From assembly GCA_017306415.1 (NCBI GenBank), contig JAFKIL010000006.1, positions 124,001-188,000 on the forward strand: DNA of 64,000 bases, in the 5' to 3' direction. The DNA comes from Microbacterium sp. Its GTDB lineage: Bacteria > Actinomycetota > Actinomycetes > Actinomycetales > Microbacteriaceae. The position numbers and the translations under genes are program-made. The notes beneath the pieces were generated by a model. The model did no database searches. It had not been told where the DNA came from and was given only the letters and a program-made list of their open reading frames with translations. This document shows positions 33,157-42,146 of this stretch, piece by piece. Positions within the stretch are counted from its first letter, which is position 1. Each line of letters opens with the position of its first letter.

Positions 33157-34116
33157 TCACCGATGCGCCCAACGGCGCGCTCCGCGAACGAGATCCTCGA
33201 CGAATCGGCGGGCAGAGACACTCAGGTCGGTGAGCGTGAGGAAGTTGTGGGTCATCCCGGAGTAGACCTCTAGGCTGACGGGCACGCCGGCGGCGGCGAG
33301 CGCTACGGCGTATGCGATGCCCTCGTCCCGCAGCGCATCGCACTGACCGACGGCGACGAACGTGGTCGGCAGGAGCGAATAGTCCGCGATCGATCGGAGC
33401 GGGCTCGCTTCGATCTTTGCCGTGCGGTTCGGGAAGTACGACGCCATGAAGCCCCGCATCGTCTCCGTGCTGAGCATCGGACTTTGTCCGTAGAGGCGGT
33501 GCGAGCCGACGAGAGCGCCGTCGAGCGCGAGGAAGTCGAGCACGGGATTGATCAACGCCTGCCAGGTGAGTTCGGGACCATCCGTCGTCGCCGCCCAATG
33601 CGAGAGCAGAGCCGTCAGATTGCCCCCGGCGGAGTCCCCGGCGATTCCGAGCGGCTTTCGCGGCCCGTCCAGGTGCTCCCGATGGGCATTAGCCCATACA
33701 AGCGCGTCCTGGCATTGCTCGTAGGCGACCGGATACATGTGCTCCGGCGCGAGAGCGTACGACAGCGAGAGCACCGACACGCCCGCCTCGCGACTTACTG
33801 CATGGAGAACGGGATCGGGGCTGTCGAGATCGCCGACGGCGAATCCTCCGCCATGCATGTAGACGAGAAGCGCTGCCGAGTCCTCGGGGCTGTAGAGGCG
33901 CGCGGGGATCGCCCCGTGCCGGGTCGGGATCGACAGATCGCGGGTGGCGACAGCCGCCCCGAGCGCCGAACGCTCAGCAAGGAGACTCGCGTACCGTTCG
34001 CGCGCGTCATCGATCTCGAGTCCCGGTTCCGCCATGAGCGCGTCGAAGCGGGCGATATGCCGCTCGATCGCGGGATCTACGGCTCGCGGTGCGATCTCGC
34101 TCTTGAAGTCGAACAT
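33157..34116 (-). CDS. Alpha/beta-hydrolase, hormone-sensitive-lipase type esterase
   Basis: The protein has 319 residues. Oxyanion motif HGGGF at 88-92. Nucleophile elbow GDSAGGN with Ser162. Acid in GQCDALRDEG (about 258) and His in GMTHNF (about 288). No signal peptide, so a cytosolic esterase for small acyl or aromatic esters. It is encoded 15 bp after a DUF3237 gene and in the same operon as a ribose-type ABC importer, suggesting it cleaves the imported compound. Confidence 0.9.
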   Translation of the reverse strand: MFDFKSEIAPRAVDPAIERHIARFDALMAEPGLEIDDARERYASLLAERSALGAAVATRDLSIPTRHGAIPARLYSPEDSAALLVYMHGGGFAVGDLDSPDPVLHAVSREAGVSVLSLSYALAPEHMYPVAYEQCQDALVWANAHREHLDGPRKPLGIAGDSAGGNLTALLSHWAATTDGPELTWQALINPVLDFLALDGALVGSHRLYGQSPMLSTETMRGFMASYFPNRTAKIEASPLRSIADYSLLPTTFVAVGQCDALRDEGIAYAVALAAAGVPVSLEVYSGMTHNFLTLTDLSVSARRFVEDLVRGARRWAHR

Positions 34117-34131
34117 GTGGTGACCACCTTC

Positions 34132-34581
34132 TCAGTCTTCGTCGTCGGGGGGCTGGATCTCGTAGATGTCGATCGTGGTGGCGGCAGGCGTCGAGGTGGC
34201 CCAGCCGACGAAGACGCTGCGATTCATCCACTCGAGGCGATCACCCGAGACCCGGAAGACGGGTCGGGTGGCGAAGTAGCCGATGGGACTGTCGAAGCCG
34301 TCGACATGCCTGGCGATCCCGGTGTTCACGACGTCGATGACGATGCCGTCATCGGTCTGCATCAGGTATCGCGCCTCCACCGCGACGTGGTCGGAGCTGA
34401 TAATCCGCGCCCAGTCCCCACCGCCGGGCAGCACCTTCCCGCTGATGCTCCCGGAGACGGCACCGCCCGTGATGGGCACGAAGACCAGTCGCTCTGCGTC
34501 GACGGGGCCGACCTCGACCCAGGGCGCGAGCTCGGCGGTGATGCGGCACACGTGGCGTAGCTGCGGGGCAGGAGTGGTCAT
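34132..34581 (-). CDS. DUF3237 (UPF0311) protein
   Basis: The protein has 149 residues from ATG 34581 (ATGA overlap with the permease). Motifs: RITAELAPWVEVGP, ITGGAVSGSISGKVLPGGGDWARII, EARYLMQTDDGIVIDVVNTGI, and GYFATRPVFRV near the end. This is the DUF3237 beta-barrel family, found with catabolic genes; its biochemical role is not established and it may bind or convert a small aromatic or terpenoid ligand. Sits between importer and esterase genes, so it is probably part of the same pathway. Confidence 0.85.
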   Translation of the reverse strand: MTTPAPQLRHVCRITAELAPWVEVGPVDAERLVFVPITGGAVSGSISGKVLPGGGDWARIISSDHVAVEARYLMQTDDGIVIDVVNTGIARHVDGFDSPIGYFATRPVFRVSGDRLEWMNRSVFVGWATSTPAATTIDIYEIQPPDDED

Positions 34582-35654
34582 GACGTTCCTTGCGGAGAAC
34601 GGACGGCGCCGGCGCGACGCCAGAGGACGCTCAGCCGGGCGAAGCCCACGGCGATGAGGAGCGCCGCCCCGTTGAAGACCTGACTGACCCAAGCCGGAGT
34701 TCCCAGCAACGTGAGCCCGCTCACGCTGACGGCGACGAAGAGGATCCCGATGACCGTGCCCAGCACGGACGGGCGGCCGACGTCAATGACGATCGTGCTG
34801 AGCAGGACGGCCGTGAGGGCGGGAAACAGCATGGACATCCCGTTGTCCGAGGTGGCAGCCCCCTGTCGCGCGAGCAGGAGCACCCCCGCGATGCCGGCGA
34901 TCGTCCCGGAAGCAGCGAATGCGAGCATCCTCTGTCGTGCGACGCGCGTTCCCGTGAGCTCCGCGGCCACCGGGTTCGCGCCGATGGCGAACAGCCGGCG
35001 TCCGAACGGGGTCTGGGACATCACGTACCAGACGACGAGGGCGACGACCGCAGCCGCGAGGGCGATGACGGGCACACCGACGATGGACTTCGAGCCGAAG
35101 TCGGTGAGCTCGGCGGGGATGCCGCTGGTGATCTGCAGACCTCCGGTGTAGGCGAAGATCGCACCGCCCAGGAGGGTCGCGACGCCCAGCGTCGCGATGA
35201 ACGCGTTCATCTTCAGGTAGGACACGAGCGCCCCGATGACGGTGCCGATCAGCAGGCCGAAGATGATCGCCATGACGACGGCGACGACCAGCGGCAGCCG
35301 GAACTGCGACAGGGCAGCCGCAGCGACCACCGAGGATGCGGCCGTCAGCGCGCCGACCGAGAAGTCGAAGAACCCGGCGGCCATCGGCAGCAGCAGCGCG
35401 AGGGCGACGACGAGTCCTACCCCTTGGTTGGCGATGGCGGCTTGGAAGTTCGCGACACTCCAGAACGCGCGACCGGAGGCGGGGAGAAGCGCGAACAGCG
35501 CGATGAGAGCGACGAGCAGAACCAGGAGGCCGTAGCGCTCTGCCCAGGACTCTGCCCGGACCCTGGCGGGAACCTCGCCGCCGCGGTAGTCGCTCCTCGC
35601 CCCGGTGGGGCGGATTCCGGAGGCCGCGGTGCGCGCGTTGCCGGAGTCGCTCAT
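34578..35654 (-). CDS. Ribose-type ABC importer permease
   Basis: The protein has 358 residues from ATG 35654 (ATGA overlap with the ATPase). About nine hydrophobic helices, and the family motifs GFFDFSVGALTAASSV, LKMNAFIATLGVATLLGGAIFAYTGG and IGANPVAAELTGTRVARQRM mark the BPD_transp_2 (RbsC-like) class. Forms the membrane pore of the importer, probably as a homodimer. The N-terminal 30 residues are hydrophilic. Substrates of such importers include sugars, but also autoinducers, purines and aromatic metabolites. Confidence 0.9.
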   Translation of the reverse strand: MSDSGNARTAASGIRPTGARSDYRGGEVPARVRAESWAERYGLLVLLVALIALFALLPASGRAFWSVANFQAAIANQGVGLVVALALLLPMAAGFFDFSVGALTAASSVVAAAALSQFRLPLVVAVVMAIIFGLLIGTVIGALVSYLKMNAFIATLGVATLLGGAIFAYTGGLQITSGIPAELTDFGSKSIVGVPVIALAAAVVALVVWYVMSQTPFGRRLFAIGANPVAAELTGTRVARQRMLAFAASGTIAGIAGVLLLARQGAATSDNGMSMLFPALTAVLLSTIVIDVGRPSVLGTVIGILFVAVSVSGLTLLGTPAWVSQVFNGAALLIAVGFARLSVLWRRAGAVRSPQGTS

Positions 35655-37219
35655 GATGCTGTCGCCTCGCTTTTGTACTGAGTCAGGTAGGACAGGCGGT
35701 CCGCGTCGAGATCGGACGCGTCGCGCTCCTCGGCGACGCGGCCGCCGCGGAGCACGAGGATGCGGTCGCACAGGTGGAGCAATTCGTCGAAGTCGGAGGA
35801 GGCGACCAGGGCAGCGCACCCGGAGCGCACGTGCGCGCGGACGAGGGAGTGAATCTCGGCGCGGGCCACGACGTCGACGCCCTGCGTCGGCTCATCGAGC
35901 AGCACCACACGCGGCCCGGTGCGCAACCACCTCGCCAGGACGGCCTTCTGCTGGTTACCGCCGGAGAGAGCGCGGATGGGGGCATCCGGACCGGGGGATG
36001 CGATTCGGAAGCGCTCCATCAGGCCGGCCGAGTCCGCACGCTCGGCGCGGCGCCGGAAGAACCCGCCACGCCAGTAGCGCGCGAGCACGACCGTCGAGAT
36101 GTTCTCCCACACCGGCCGATCGAGAAAGAGCCCCTCGCGCTTGCGGTCCTCCGGCACCAACGCGAAGCCTCGCTCGATGGCGTCGGCGGGACCGGGGAGC
36201 TCCGCCCGCGACCCATCGATGAGGATCGCGCCTCCGGTCGGCTTCTGGACGCCGAAGAGCGTCCGCAGCAGGGAGCTGCGTCCTGACCCGCTCAGGCCGG
36301 CGAGACCGACGATCTCCCCCGCGCGGACGGCGAGGTCGACCTCTCGCAGGGGACCCGTACTCAGCCCCTCGACCCGCAGAAGAGGGTCCGCGAGATCGAC
36401 GGACGACCGTCCCCGTGGGGTGACCGAGTCGACAGGGGCGTTGCCGGTCATGAACGAGATCACTTCGCGCTCGTTTAGGGCGGCTGTCGGCTCCGTGGCG
36501 ACCAGGCGACCGTCTCGGAGGACGGAGATGGTGTCGGCGATGTCGAAGACCTCGGGCAGCCGATGGCTGACGTAGAGGATCGTCTGCCCCCCACGCCGGC
36601 AGGCACGGATCGTCTCCAGAAGCAGGTCGACCTCGGAGGCGGGAAGGCTGGCGGTCGGCTCGTCCAGCACGATGGTCAGGTTCGCTCCGTCACGGGACGT
36701 GCCCAGTGCTCGGGCGATCGCGACCATCGTCTTCTCGCTCGGAGAGAGGACCCCGACCTTTCGTCGGGGATCGACGCGGATGCCGAGCGAGCCGAGCGCA
36801 GAGACGGCGTCTCGTCGCAGCGCGGACCACCGGATGCCGCCGAGCCGGGATCTCGGAAACCCGTTGGCGAGCCCGAAGTTCTCCATCACGGTCAGGTCCT
36901 CGACGAGACCGAGGTCTTGATGGACGAACCGCAAGCCGGAGTCGTAGGCGATCTGGGGAGCCCAGGCGGACGCATCACGTGCCGTCCCTGCGACCTCGAT
37001 CCGGCCGCCTGGGTCGGCGGCGTACACCCCCGCCAGGAGCTTGAGGGTCGTGGACTTGCCCGAGCCGTTCCCGCCGAGGATGGCGTGCACCGTCCCGGCG
37101 GCGACCCGCAGACTCAGGTCGGACAGGACGGTGACACCGTCGAAGGTCTTGCTGACGCCGTCGAGGACGACGGCGGAAGGGCGAGACGCGAACTCGGCCT
37201 TCGACGATGTCACCGTCAC
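35651..37219 (-). CDS. Ribose-type ABC importer ATPase (two-domain)
   Basis: The protein has 522 residues from GTG 37219, 8 bases after GGAGG; an ATG at 37243 would overlap the upstream gene and lacks a site. Two ATPase domains: the first with GGNGSGKSTTLKLLAGV, LSPSEKTMVAIARAL and LDEPTASLPASE; the second with a degenerate Walker A (LSGSGRSSLLRTL), LSGGNQQKAVLARWL and LDEPTQGVDV. This is the RbsA/MglA arrangement, in which the second site is weaker. Drives the permease encoded next. Confidence 0.9.
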   Translation of the reverse strand: MTVTSSKAEFASRPSAVVLDGVSKTFDGVTVLSDLSLRVAAGTVHAILGGNGSGKSTTLKLLAGVYAADPGGRIEVAGTARDASAWAPQIAYDSGLRFVHQDLGLVEDLTVMENFGLANGFPRSRLGGIRWSALRRDAVSALGSLGIRVDPRRKVGVLSPSEKTMVAIARALGTSRDGANLTIVLDEPTASLPASEVDLLLETIRACRRGGQTILYVSHRLPEVFDIADTISVLRDGRLVATEPTAALNEREVISFMTGNAPVDSVTPRGRSSVDLADPLLRVEGLSTGPLREVDLAVRAGEIVGLAGLSGSGRSSLLRTLFGVQKPTGGAILIDGSRAELPGPADAIERGFALVPEDRKREGLFLDRPVWENISTVVLARYWRGGFFRRRAERADSAGLMERFRIASPGPDAPIRALSGGNQQKAVLARWLRTGPRVVLLDEPTQGVDVVARAEIHSLVRAHVRSGCAALVASSDFDELLHLCDRILVLRGGRVAEERDASDLDADRLSYLTQYKSEATAS

Positions 37220-37223
37220 AGGA

Positions 37224-38399
37224 TCACCTCCAGATCGCCGCATAGGCGCTGCGGTAGTCGATCGACCCGTCGTAGTCCTTGCCCTTCGGGGGCAGGTTGT
37301 GCGTCGCGTCGACGAGCTGCCATCCGAGCCCCTCGGTCCCCGGCTTCTCGCCCGCCCAGAATCGGTTCAGCTCGTCCATCGCCGCGTAGGACATGTGCCC
37401 GAGCGACTGGCCTATGCACATCTGCTGCCCGCCGCCAGAGCGGATGTAGCCCAGGTTGTCCAGCCCGCACTCGCCACCGGCGACGACGAGACCCTTGCGG
37501 TCCGAGGTGACAAGCGTCTGCTGGATGCCCGCAGAGAACATGAAGTCGACATCGACGGAGACGGCATTGGCATCGCTCGCCTGGATCAGCGCCGTCTCGA
37601 ACTTCTGGCGGATATTGCCGATATCGGTCGGAGCGATCGCGAGCGACGACACGATCGAGCATCCCTTGCAGGTCTTGAGCTCCTCCTCGAACCCCTTCGC
37701 GAGATAGGAACCGAAGGACACGCCGTCGAAGAACACCTGCAGAACCTTCGCATGGCCCCCGGTCTGATTGATGATCCATTGCGCGCGCAGACGCCCCATC
37801 GCCTCGAAGAATTCGGCCGGTGTGGTCACGTCGGGGAGGAACGAGATCCCGACGTCGAAGAGCGGCGTCGAGCCGCCCTGCGTCGGGTCGTCGCAGTCGA
37901 ACGACGTCAGCGAGACGATCGCGATGCCTGCGGCGCGCGCCTCCTCGAGCGGCGCCTTGACGGGCGCGCAGTCGATCGACAGCAGGACGATCGCGTCCGC
38001 TCCGGCCGAGGTCGCCTGCCGCACGCAGTTCGCCCAGCCCCCACCGGCGTTGTTCAGGCCGTCGCAGACCTTGCTCTTCCAGCCGAGCGCCGACGCCGCC
38101 GCGCCGACCTCTTCGGTCAGCTTGACCAGCCCGTACACCTGCTGAGTCGCGGAGAGAATCCAGACCGTCTTATCCTTCGCGGGCGTCGGACCGGTCGAAG
38201 GCGGATCCTGAGATGTGCCGGCGTAGCCGGCATCCAGTGCCGCGCGGATCGCCGTCGAGCCCGGATACGCGGTCGACGAATCCGGGCTCGACGAAGCGGT
38301 TGCATCCGACCCGGAGCACCCGGTCAAGATGAGCGCGCACGCGCAGAGCACGGCGCCGATAATCAGAGCGCCGCTGCGGCGCCCCACCGATTGGACCAT
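37224..38399 (-). CDS. Periplasmic-binding lipoprotein of the ribose-type ABC importer
   Basis: The protein has 391 residues from ATG 38399, preceded by AGGAG. Lipoprotein signal: GRRSGALIIGAVLCACALIL then lipobox LTGC. The mature part is a type I periplasmic-binding fold (VWILSATQQVYGLVKLTEEV, AGADAIVLLSIDC, ARAAGIAIVSL). It contains several extra cysteine pairs (CDGLNNAGGGWANC, CKGC), unusual for the sugar binders of this family, suggesting disulfides or a non-sugar ligand. First gene of the operon importer-DUF3237-esterase-PaaX. Confidence 0.88.
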   Translation of the reverse strand: MVQSVGRRSGALIIGAVLCACALILTGCSGSDATASSSPDSSTAYPGSTAIRAALDAGYAGTSQDPPSTGPTPAKDKTVWILSATQQVYGLVKLTEEVGAAASALGWKSKVCDGLNNAGGGWANCVRQATSAGADAIVLLSIDCAPVKAPLEEARAAGIAIVSLTSFDCDDPTQGGSTPLFDVGISFLPDVTTPAEFFEAMGRLRAQWIINQTGGHAKVLQVFFDGVSFGSYLAKGFEEELKTCKGCSIVSSLAIAPTDIGNIRQKFETALIQASDANAVSVDVDFMFSAGIQQTLVTSDRKGLVVAGGECGLDNLGYIRSGGGQQMCIGQSLGHMSYAAMDELNRFWAGEKPGTEGLGWQLVDATHNLPPKGKDYDGSIDYRSAYAAIWR

Positions 38400-38673
38400 C
38401 TCACACTCCTGTCGGAAACTGCGAGCGACGATGCCCGCAGAGCGGCTGTGGCTTCGATGCCACGAGGGCACGCTATGTCAAGCCGACACGGGTGTCAACA
38501 ATTTTAGTCGTTCGTCGCCTATTCGTGATATCGAGGCGCGGACTCATCCTTTCCTAGGCAGCTACTCGTATGACGCGTCCGCATCTGCTGGATTTGTATT
38601 TGATAGACGCGCGTCACTAATTCTTGATATCAGGTTCGCCGCGACAAGAGGTGCATCCGCCTCTCCCGCACAC
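38400..38673. promoter_or_regulatory. Promoter region of the ribose-type importer operon
   Basis: No gene. The stretch 38480-38640 is clearly AT-richer than its surroundings. It contains TGACGCG (38571-38577) with CGCGTCA (38610-38616) as a spaced inverted repeat, and two GATATC-centred motifs (GTGATATCGAGG near 38526 and TTGATATCAGG near 38624). These are candidates for a PaaX-like or other regulator; no consensus can be assigned by eye. Confidence 0.4.
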
Positions 38674-38711
38674 GGCGGTGGCCGGGAGCGCAGACGCTCC
38701 CGGCCACCGCC
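38674..38711. terminator. Strong hairpin ending the mandelate/ABC operon
   Basis: GGCGGTGGCCGGGAGC (38674-38689) and GCTCCCGGCCACCGCC (38696-38711) form a perfect 16-bp stem with loop GCAGAC, 18 bp after the stop of the FAD oxidoreductase (minus strand). Confidence 0.85.
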
Positions 38712-38729
38712 CGACCATTCTGCGCGCTC

Positions 38730-39983
38730 CTAGATCGTCTTCCTCTGGAGCGCGAAGAAGTCGATGCTCTCGATCGCGGAGTCTCGAAGCTCGCCGGGCT
38801 CGCGGCCCTGGAAGCGGCGTGCGTCGACGGCCGATGCATCGAACGTCGAGCTCTCACCGTCGACGATCCACTCTGCCAGCGCTGCGGCCGCACCGGCCGA
38901 ATGCGTGACCCAGATCGACTGCCCGAACCACAGGCCGTCGGTCACCGACGACGGGCCGATGATCGGGAGGTAATCCGGCGTCGTCGACATGAGCCCATGT
39001 TGACCGCGCTCGTAGTCGAGTCCGCGCGTGTCCGGGACCAGCCGTTGCATGCGCGGCCAGCCGTCGTCCACATAACGAGGTGAGAAGTCGCGCATGCTCG
39101 GCATGATCGGCGCCTCCTCGTTCGAGAGGAGATCGTATGGATCCACCGGGGTCGCCTCGTGTCGCGAGTAGCCGAACTCCACCGTCTCTCCGCGTTCGCG
39201 CCAGGTGAGCGCGGAGTCCGCGAACCGGACGATCGGTCCGCGTGCGTCGGCGGTGGAGCCGGCCAGAGTGGCGAGCGGTGGGGTGTGGGCGCCGGGAGCG
39301 ATGAAGGGCACGACCGGCAGGTACTCTCCCGCCAGCGCGGCCAACGGCCCCCCCCACAGCCCTCCGCATATGACCACGACGTCCGCCTCGAAGTCGCCTC
39401 GATTCGTCTGGACGGCGCGCACCCGACTCCCTTCGCGCACGACTCCGATGACCTCGGTGTCGGCGAGCAGGTGTGCACCGCGGCTCTCCGCCGCGGCCAG
39501 CCGTCTCTTCACGACCTCGACCGAACGGGTCACCCCGTCGGTGGGGTTGTAGATCCCCATTCGGAACGCCCCCGGATCGAGCAGCGGCTGGAGCTGCGCG
39601 CACTGGTCAGGAGTGAGGACCTGCATGGCGAGTCCCGCCTCGACACCGTGGTCGTATCGCCTGCGCAGGGTCTCGCACCATTCGTCGTCGTCTGCGAGCT
39701 CGAGGCTCCCCGTCTCCGTCCACAGCGACGCGCCGTCCGCGTCGACGAGACCGCCGAGGAGCGACACCGTGTACTGGGCCATCTGAGACATCACGGGGAC
39801 CTGGTGCAGCTGGAACACCATGCCGGGCGCGTGCGTCGTCGAGCCTCCGAACCGCGGGAACGGACCCTTGTCGACGACGAGGACGTCAGCCACCCCGCGA
39901 AGGGTGAGCTCATCCGCGAGCGAAGCGCCGACGATCCCCGCGCCGATGATGACGACGCGGAGATTCCGTGCGACGTCCGTCAC
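38730..39983 (-). CDS. Dimethylglycine-oxidase-like FAD subunit without folate domain
   Basis: The protein has 417 residues. DAO-type Rossmann motif VVIIGAGIVGASLADELTLRG at 9-29, then DKGPFPRFGGSTTHAPGMVFQ, GVTRSVEVVKRRLAAAESRGAHLLADTEVIGV, and IWVTHSAGAAAALAEW near 360. The pattern follows the N-terminal half of Arthrobacter-type dimethylglycine oxidase (GGSTSHAPG, WVTHSAG). The C-terminal tetrahydrofolate/aminomethyltransferase half of that enzyme (about 400 residues) is absent. It should oxidise an N-methyl or secondary amine, releasing formaldehyde or another aldehyde rather than passing C1 to folate. ATGA overlap with the upstream binding-protein gene. Substrate is inferred. Confidence 0.85.
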   Translation of the reverse strand: MTDVARNLRVVIIGAGIVGASLADELTLRGVADVLVVDKGPFPRFGGSTTHAPGMVFQLHQVPVMSQMAQYTVSLLGGLVDADGASLWTETGSLELADDDEWCETLRRRYDHGVEAGLAMQVLTPDQCAQLQPLLDPGAFRMGIYNPTDGVTRSVEVVKRRLAAAESRGAHLLADTEVIGVVREGSRVRAVQTNRGDFEADVVVICGGLWGGPLAALAGEYLPVVPFIAPGAHTPPLATLAGSTADARGPIVRFADSALTWRERGETVEFGYSRHEATPVDPYDLLSNEEAPIMPSMRDFSPRYVDDGWPRMQRLVPDTRGLDYERGQHGLMSTTPDYLPIIGPSSVTDGLWFGQSIWVTHSAGAAAALAEWIVDGESSTFDASAVDARRFQGREPGELRDSAIESIDFFALQRKTI

Positions 39984-40819
39984 TTCGCGACCGGTCCGGC
40001 GAGCGCGGGATCGATGTTGTAGCTCTTCAGGATTCCGGCGATCGTCCCGTCGTTGAGGAGGCTCTGCACATCGGCGTTCACGGCCGACTCGATGGCGCTC
40101 GCCCCCTTCTTGGTCGGAATGGCGACCTCGCCGAAGCCCTGCGATCCTGCCACCGAGTCCGTCGGCTCGAGCAGTTCGATCTTCAGCCCGCTCTTCGGGA
40201 ACTGCGTCTTGCGGTATCCGGCCTCCGCCGTGCTCGACACCGCGACATTGATGCGACCGGCGTCGAGATCGGCGAACATCGCGTCAGAACCCTGGTACTG
40301 CTTGACGCGGTCGTTGCCGAGGACCTTGATCAGATCGTCGTTCCAGAAGTAGCCCTGGACCACACCGATCGTGAGGGTCTTCAGCTGATCGATGGTCTTG
40401 TACCCCTCTTTGGACATCAGCGCCATGCCGTCACGGTACGTCGTCGTGCTGAGCCCCATGACTTTCGCCCGCTCCTCGGTCTTGCCCACGCCGCCCGCCG
40501 CGGTGTCGACGCGTCCCGATTGAACGCTCTGCAGGCCCGCGGCGAAGCTCATCTCCTGGGTGGAGAGGGAGAGGCACTCCATCTTGGCGATCTTCTGCAG
40601 GATCTCGATGTCGAGGCCCTTGTACGAGCTGCCGTCCTTGATCGAGTAGGGGGGCGACACAGGGGTCGCGACCGTGAGCTTCCCCGACTCGACGGTGTCG
40701 AACTTATGGGCCGGCGTACAGCCGGCGGGCACGCTGGCCGACCCGCCCCCGCTGGATGCGCAGCCTGCGAGTGCGAGCGATGCTGCTGCGATGAATACCG
40801 CGATTGATGCCTTGCGCAT
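39980..40819 (-). CDS. Amino-acid-type ABC importer binding lipoprotein
   Basis: The protein has 279 residues from ATG 40819; longer frames upstream are not supported. Lipoprotein signal KASIAVFIAAASLALAGC. Family 3 solute-binding motifs: GKLTVATPVSPPYSIKDGSSYKGLDIEI, EERAKVMGLSTTTYRDGMALM, GVVQGYFWNDDL and SAIESAVNADVQSLL. The canonical amino-acid carboxylate Arg region (VDTAAGGVGKTEERAK) is partly altered (GGVGKTEER rather than GMTITEER), so the ligand may not be a standard amino acid. Works with the two permeases and ATPase encoded upstream. Confidence 0.88.
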   Translation of the reverse strand: MRKASIAVFIAAASLALAGCASSGGGSASVPAGCTPAHKFDTVESGKLTVATPVSPPYSIKDGSSYKGLDIEILQKIAKMECLSLSTQEMSFAAGLQSVQSGRVDTAAGGVGKTEERAKVMGLSTTTYRDGMALMSKEGYKTIDQLKTLTIGVVQGYFWNDDLIKVLGNDRVKQYQGSDAMFADLDAGRINVAVSSTAEAGYRKTQFPKSGLKIELLEPTDSVAGSQGFGEVAIPTKKGASAIESAVNADVQSLLNDGTIAGILKSYNIDPALAGPVAK

Positions 40820-40859
40820 GATTCCTCCTGATGTGTTGTGGTGCGGACAGATCGGTCGC

Positions 40860-41504
40860 TCAGTGGGTTGCGACACGACGACGAAGCCGCAGGCTCTGAT
40901 GAACGAGCCCGACGGCAAGCAGTGAGACTCCGAGGTAGACGGCGCCCGCGACGATGAAGGCGAGTCCGTACTCGTAGGTCGACGTCGCGAAGTCGTACGC
41001 CCGGCTGATGAGTTCGGGGACGCTGATGGCGAAGGCCAAGGACGTGGCCTGGAAGAGGAGGACCGACCAGCCGATGAGCGGGGGGATGACGACCGAGACG
41101 GCCTGGGGGATGATGACCAGCCGCGCCGTGGAGAAGTAGCTCATCCCGAGCGATTCACACGCCTCCCACTGCCCCTTCCCGACCGCTCTGAAGCCGGCGA
41201 CGAAGATTTCGCTCGTGTAGGCGGCCGTCATGATGCTCAGGGCGACGACCGCCGACGGAACGGCGTCGATCGTGAAGCCGATCTGCGGCAGGGAGAAGTA
41301 GACCAGATAGAGCAGGACGAGCCCCGGCGCTCCCCGTCCGAGCTCCACCAGTGCGATGGCCGGCCAGCTCACCCACCGGGACGTCGCCAGGGACGCCATG
41401 GCGGCCAGCAGGCCGCCGGCGAGTCCGAACAGAAGACTGAACACCGTGAGGACCAGCGAGATGCCGAGTCCGGATGCGTAGGACAGCAGGGTGTCGAGGG
41501 TCAC
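40860..41504 (-). CDS. Amino-acid-type ABC importer permease 2
   Basis: The protein has 214 residues from GTG 41504 (GTGA overlap with permease 1). About five helices and the polar-amino-acid permease EAA motif EACESLGMSYFSTARLVIIPQAVSVVIPP; LGRGAPGLVLLYLVYF early in the protein is typical (usually RGTPLLVQ). Partner of permease 1. Confidence 0.9.
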   Translation of the reverse strand: MTLDTLLSYASGLGISLVLTVFSLLFGLAGGLLAAMASLATSRWVSWPAIALVELGRGAPGLVLLYLVYFSLPQIGFTIDAVPSAVVALSIMTAAYTSEIFVAGFRAVGKGQWEACESLGMSYFSTARLVIIPQAVSVVIPPLIGWSVLLFQATSLAFAISVPELISRAYDFATSTYEYGLAFIVAGAVYLGVSLLAVGLVHQSLRLRRRVATH

Positions 41505-42145
41505 AGTCCGCTCCTCATCTGCGACGCGAGGCGGGCGCCCGTGTAGCGGGCGAGGATGGCGATCGGGATGCTGAGCGCGATGTACAGTGCGGCGGCGACC
41601 AGGAACGCGGCCAATCCGTTCAGGTTCGACTGCGCCTCCTGATAGGCACGGAAGGTGACGTCCTGAGCACCGATGATGGAGGCCACCGCGCTGTCTTTGA
41701 GCAGCCCGATCGCGTACGACGCGAGCTGCGGGATCACGACGACGACGGCCTGCGGGAGGATCACGTGACCATAGAGCGGTACCGCCCTCATCCCGAGCGC
41801 CTCGGACGCCTCCCACTGGCCGGAGGGCACCGCGTCCAGCCCTGAGCGGTATATCTCCGCGACGATCGCGGCGCTCACGATCCCGAGACCTATGATGGCG
41901 GCCTGGAGCGTGGTGAGCTTGATCACGGAGGTCCCGAGGGCGAAGTAGATCAGCAGCAGCCATACGATGACCGGCACTCCTCGCACGATCTGGATGAAGG
42001 TGATCGCGATCGCCCGGACGAACGCGGACGCGGATCGGCGCATGAGCACGATCGGGACGGCGAGGATCATGCCGAAGAGGAGGGCGCCGCCGGTGATGGC
42101 GAGGGTCTGACCCACCCCGCTGAGAAGCGTGAGGAACAGCTCCAT
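41501..42145 (-). CDS. Amino-acid-type ABC importer permease 1
   Basis: The protein has 214 residues with ATG start. Motif FIQIVRGVPVIVWLLLIYF and EAA loop EASEALGMRAVPLYGHVILPQA mark the HisM/GlnP-like class. Five predicted helices. Begins one base after the ATPase stop; GTGA overlap with permease 2. Confidence 0.9.
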   Translation of the reverse strand: MELFLTLLSGVGQTLAITGGALLFGMILAVPIVLMRRSASAFVRAIAITFIQIVRGVPVIVWLLLIYFALGTSVIKLTTLQAAIIGLGIVSAAIVAEIYRSGLDAVPSGQWEASEALGMRAVPLYGHVILPQAVVVVIPQLASYAIGLLKDSAVASIIGAQDVTFRAYQEAQSNLNGLAAFLVAAALYIALSIPIAILARYTGARLASQMRSGL

Positions 42146-42146
42146 G

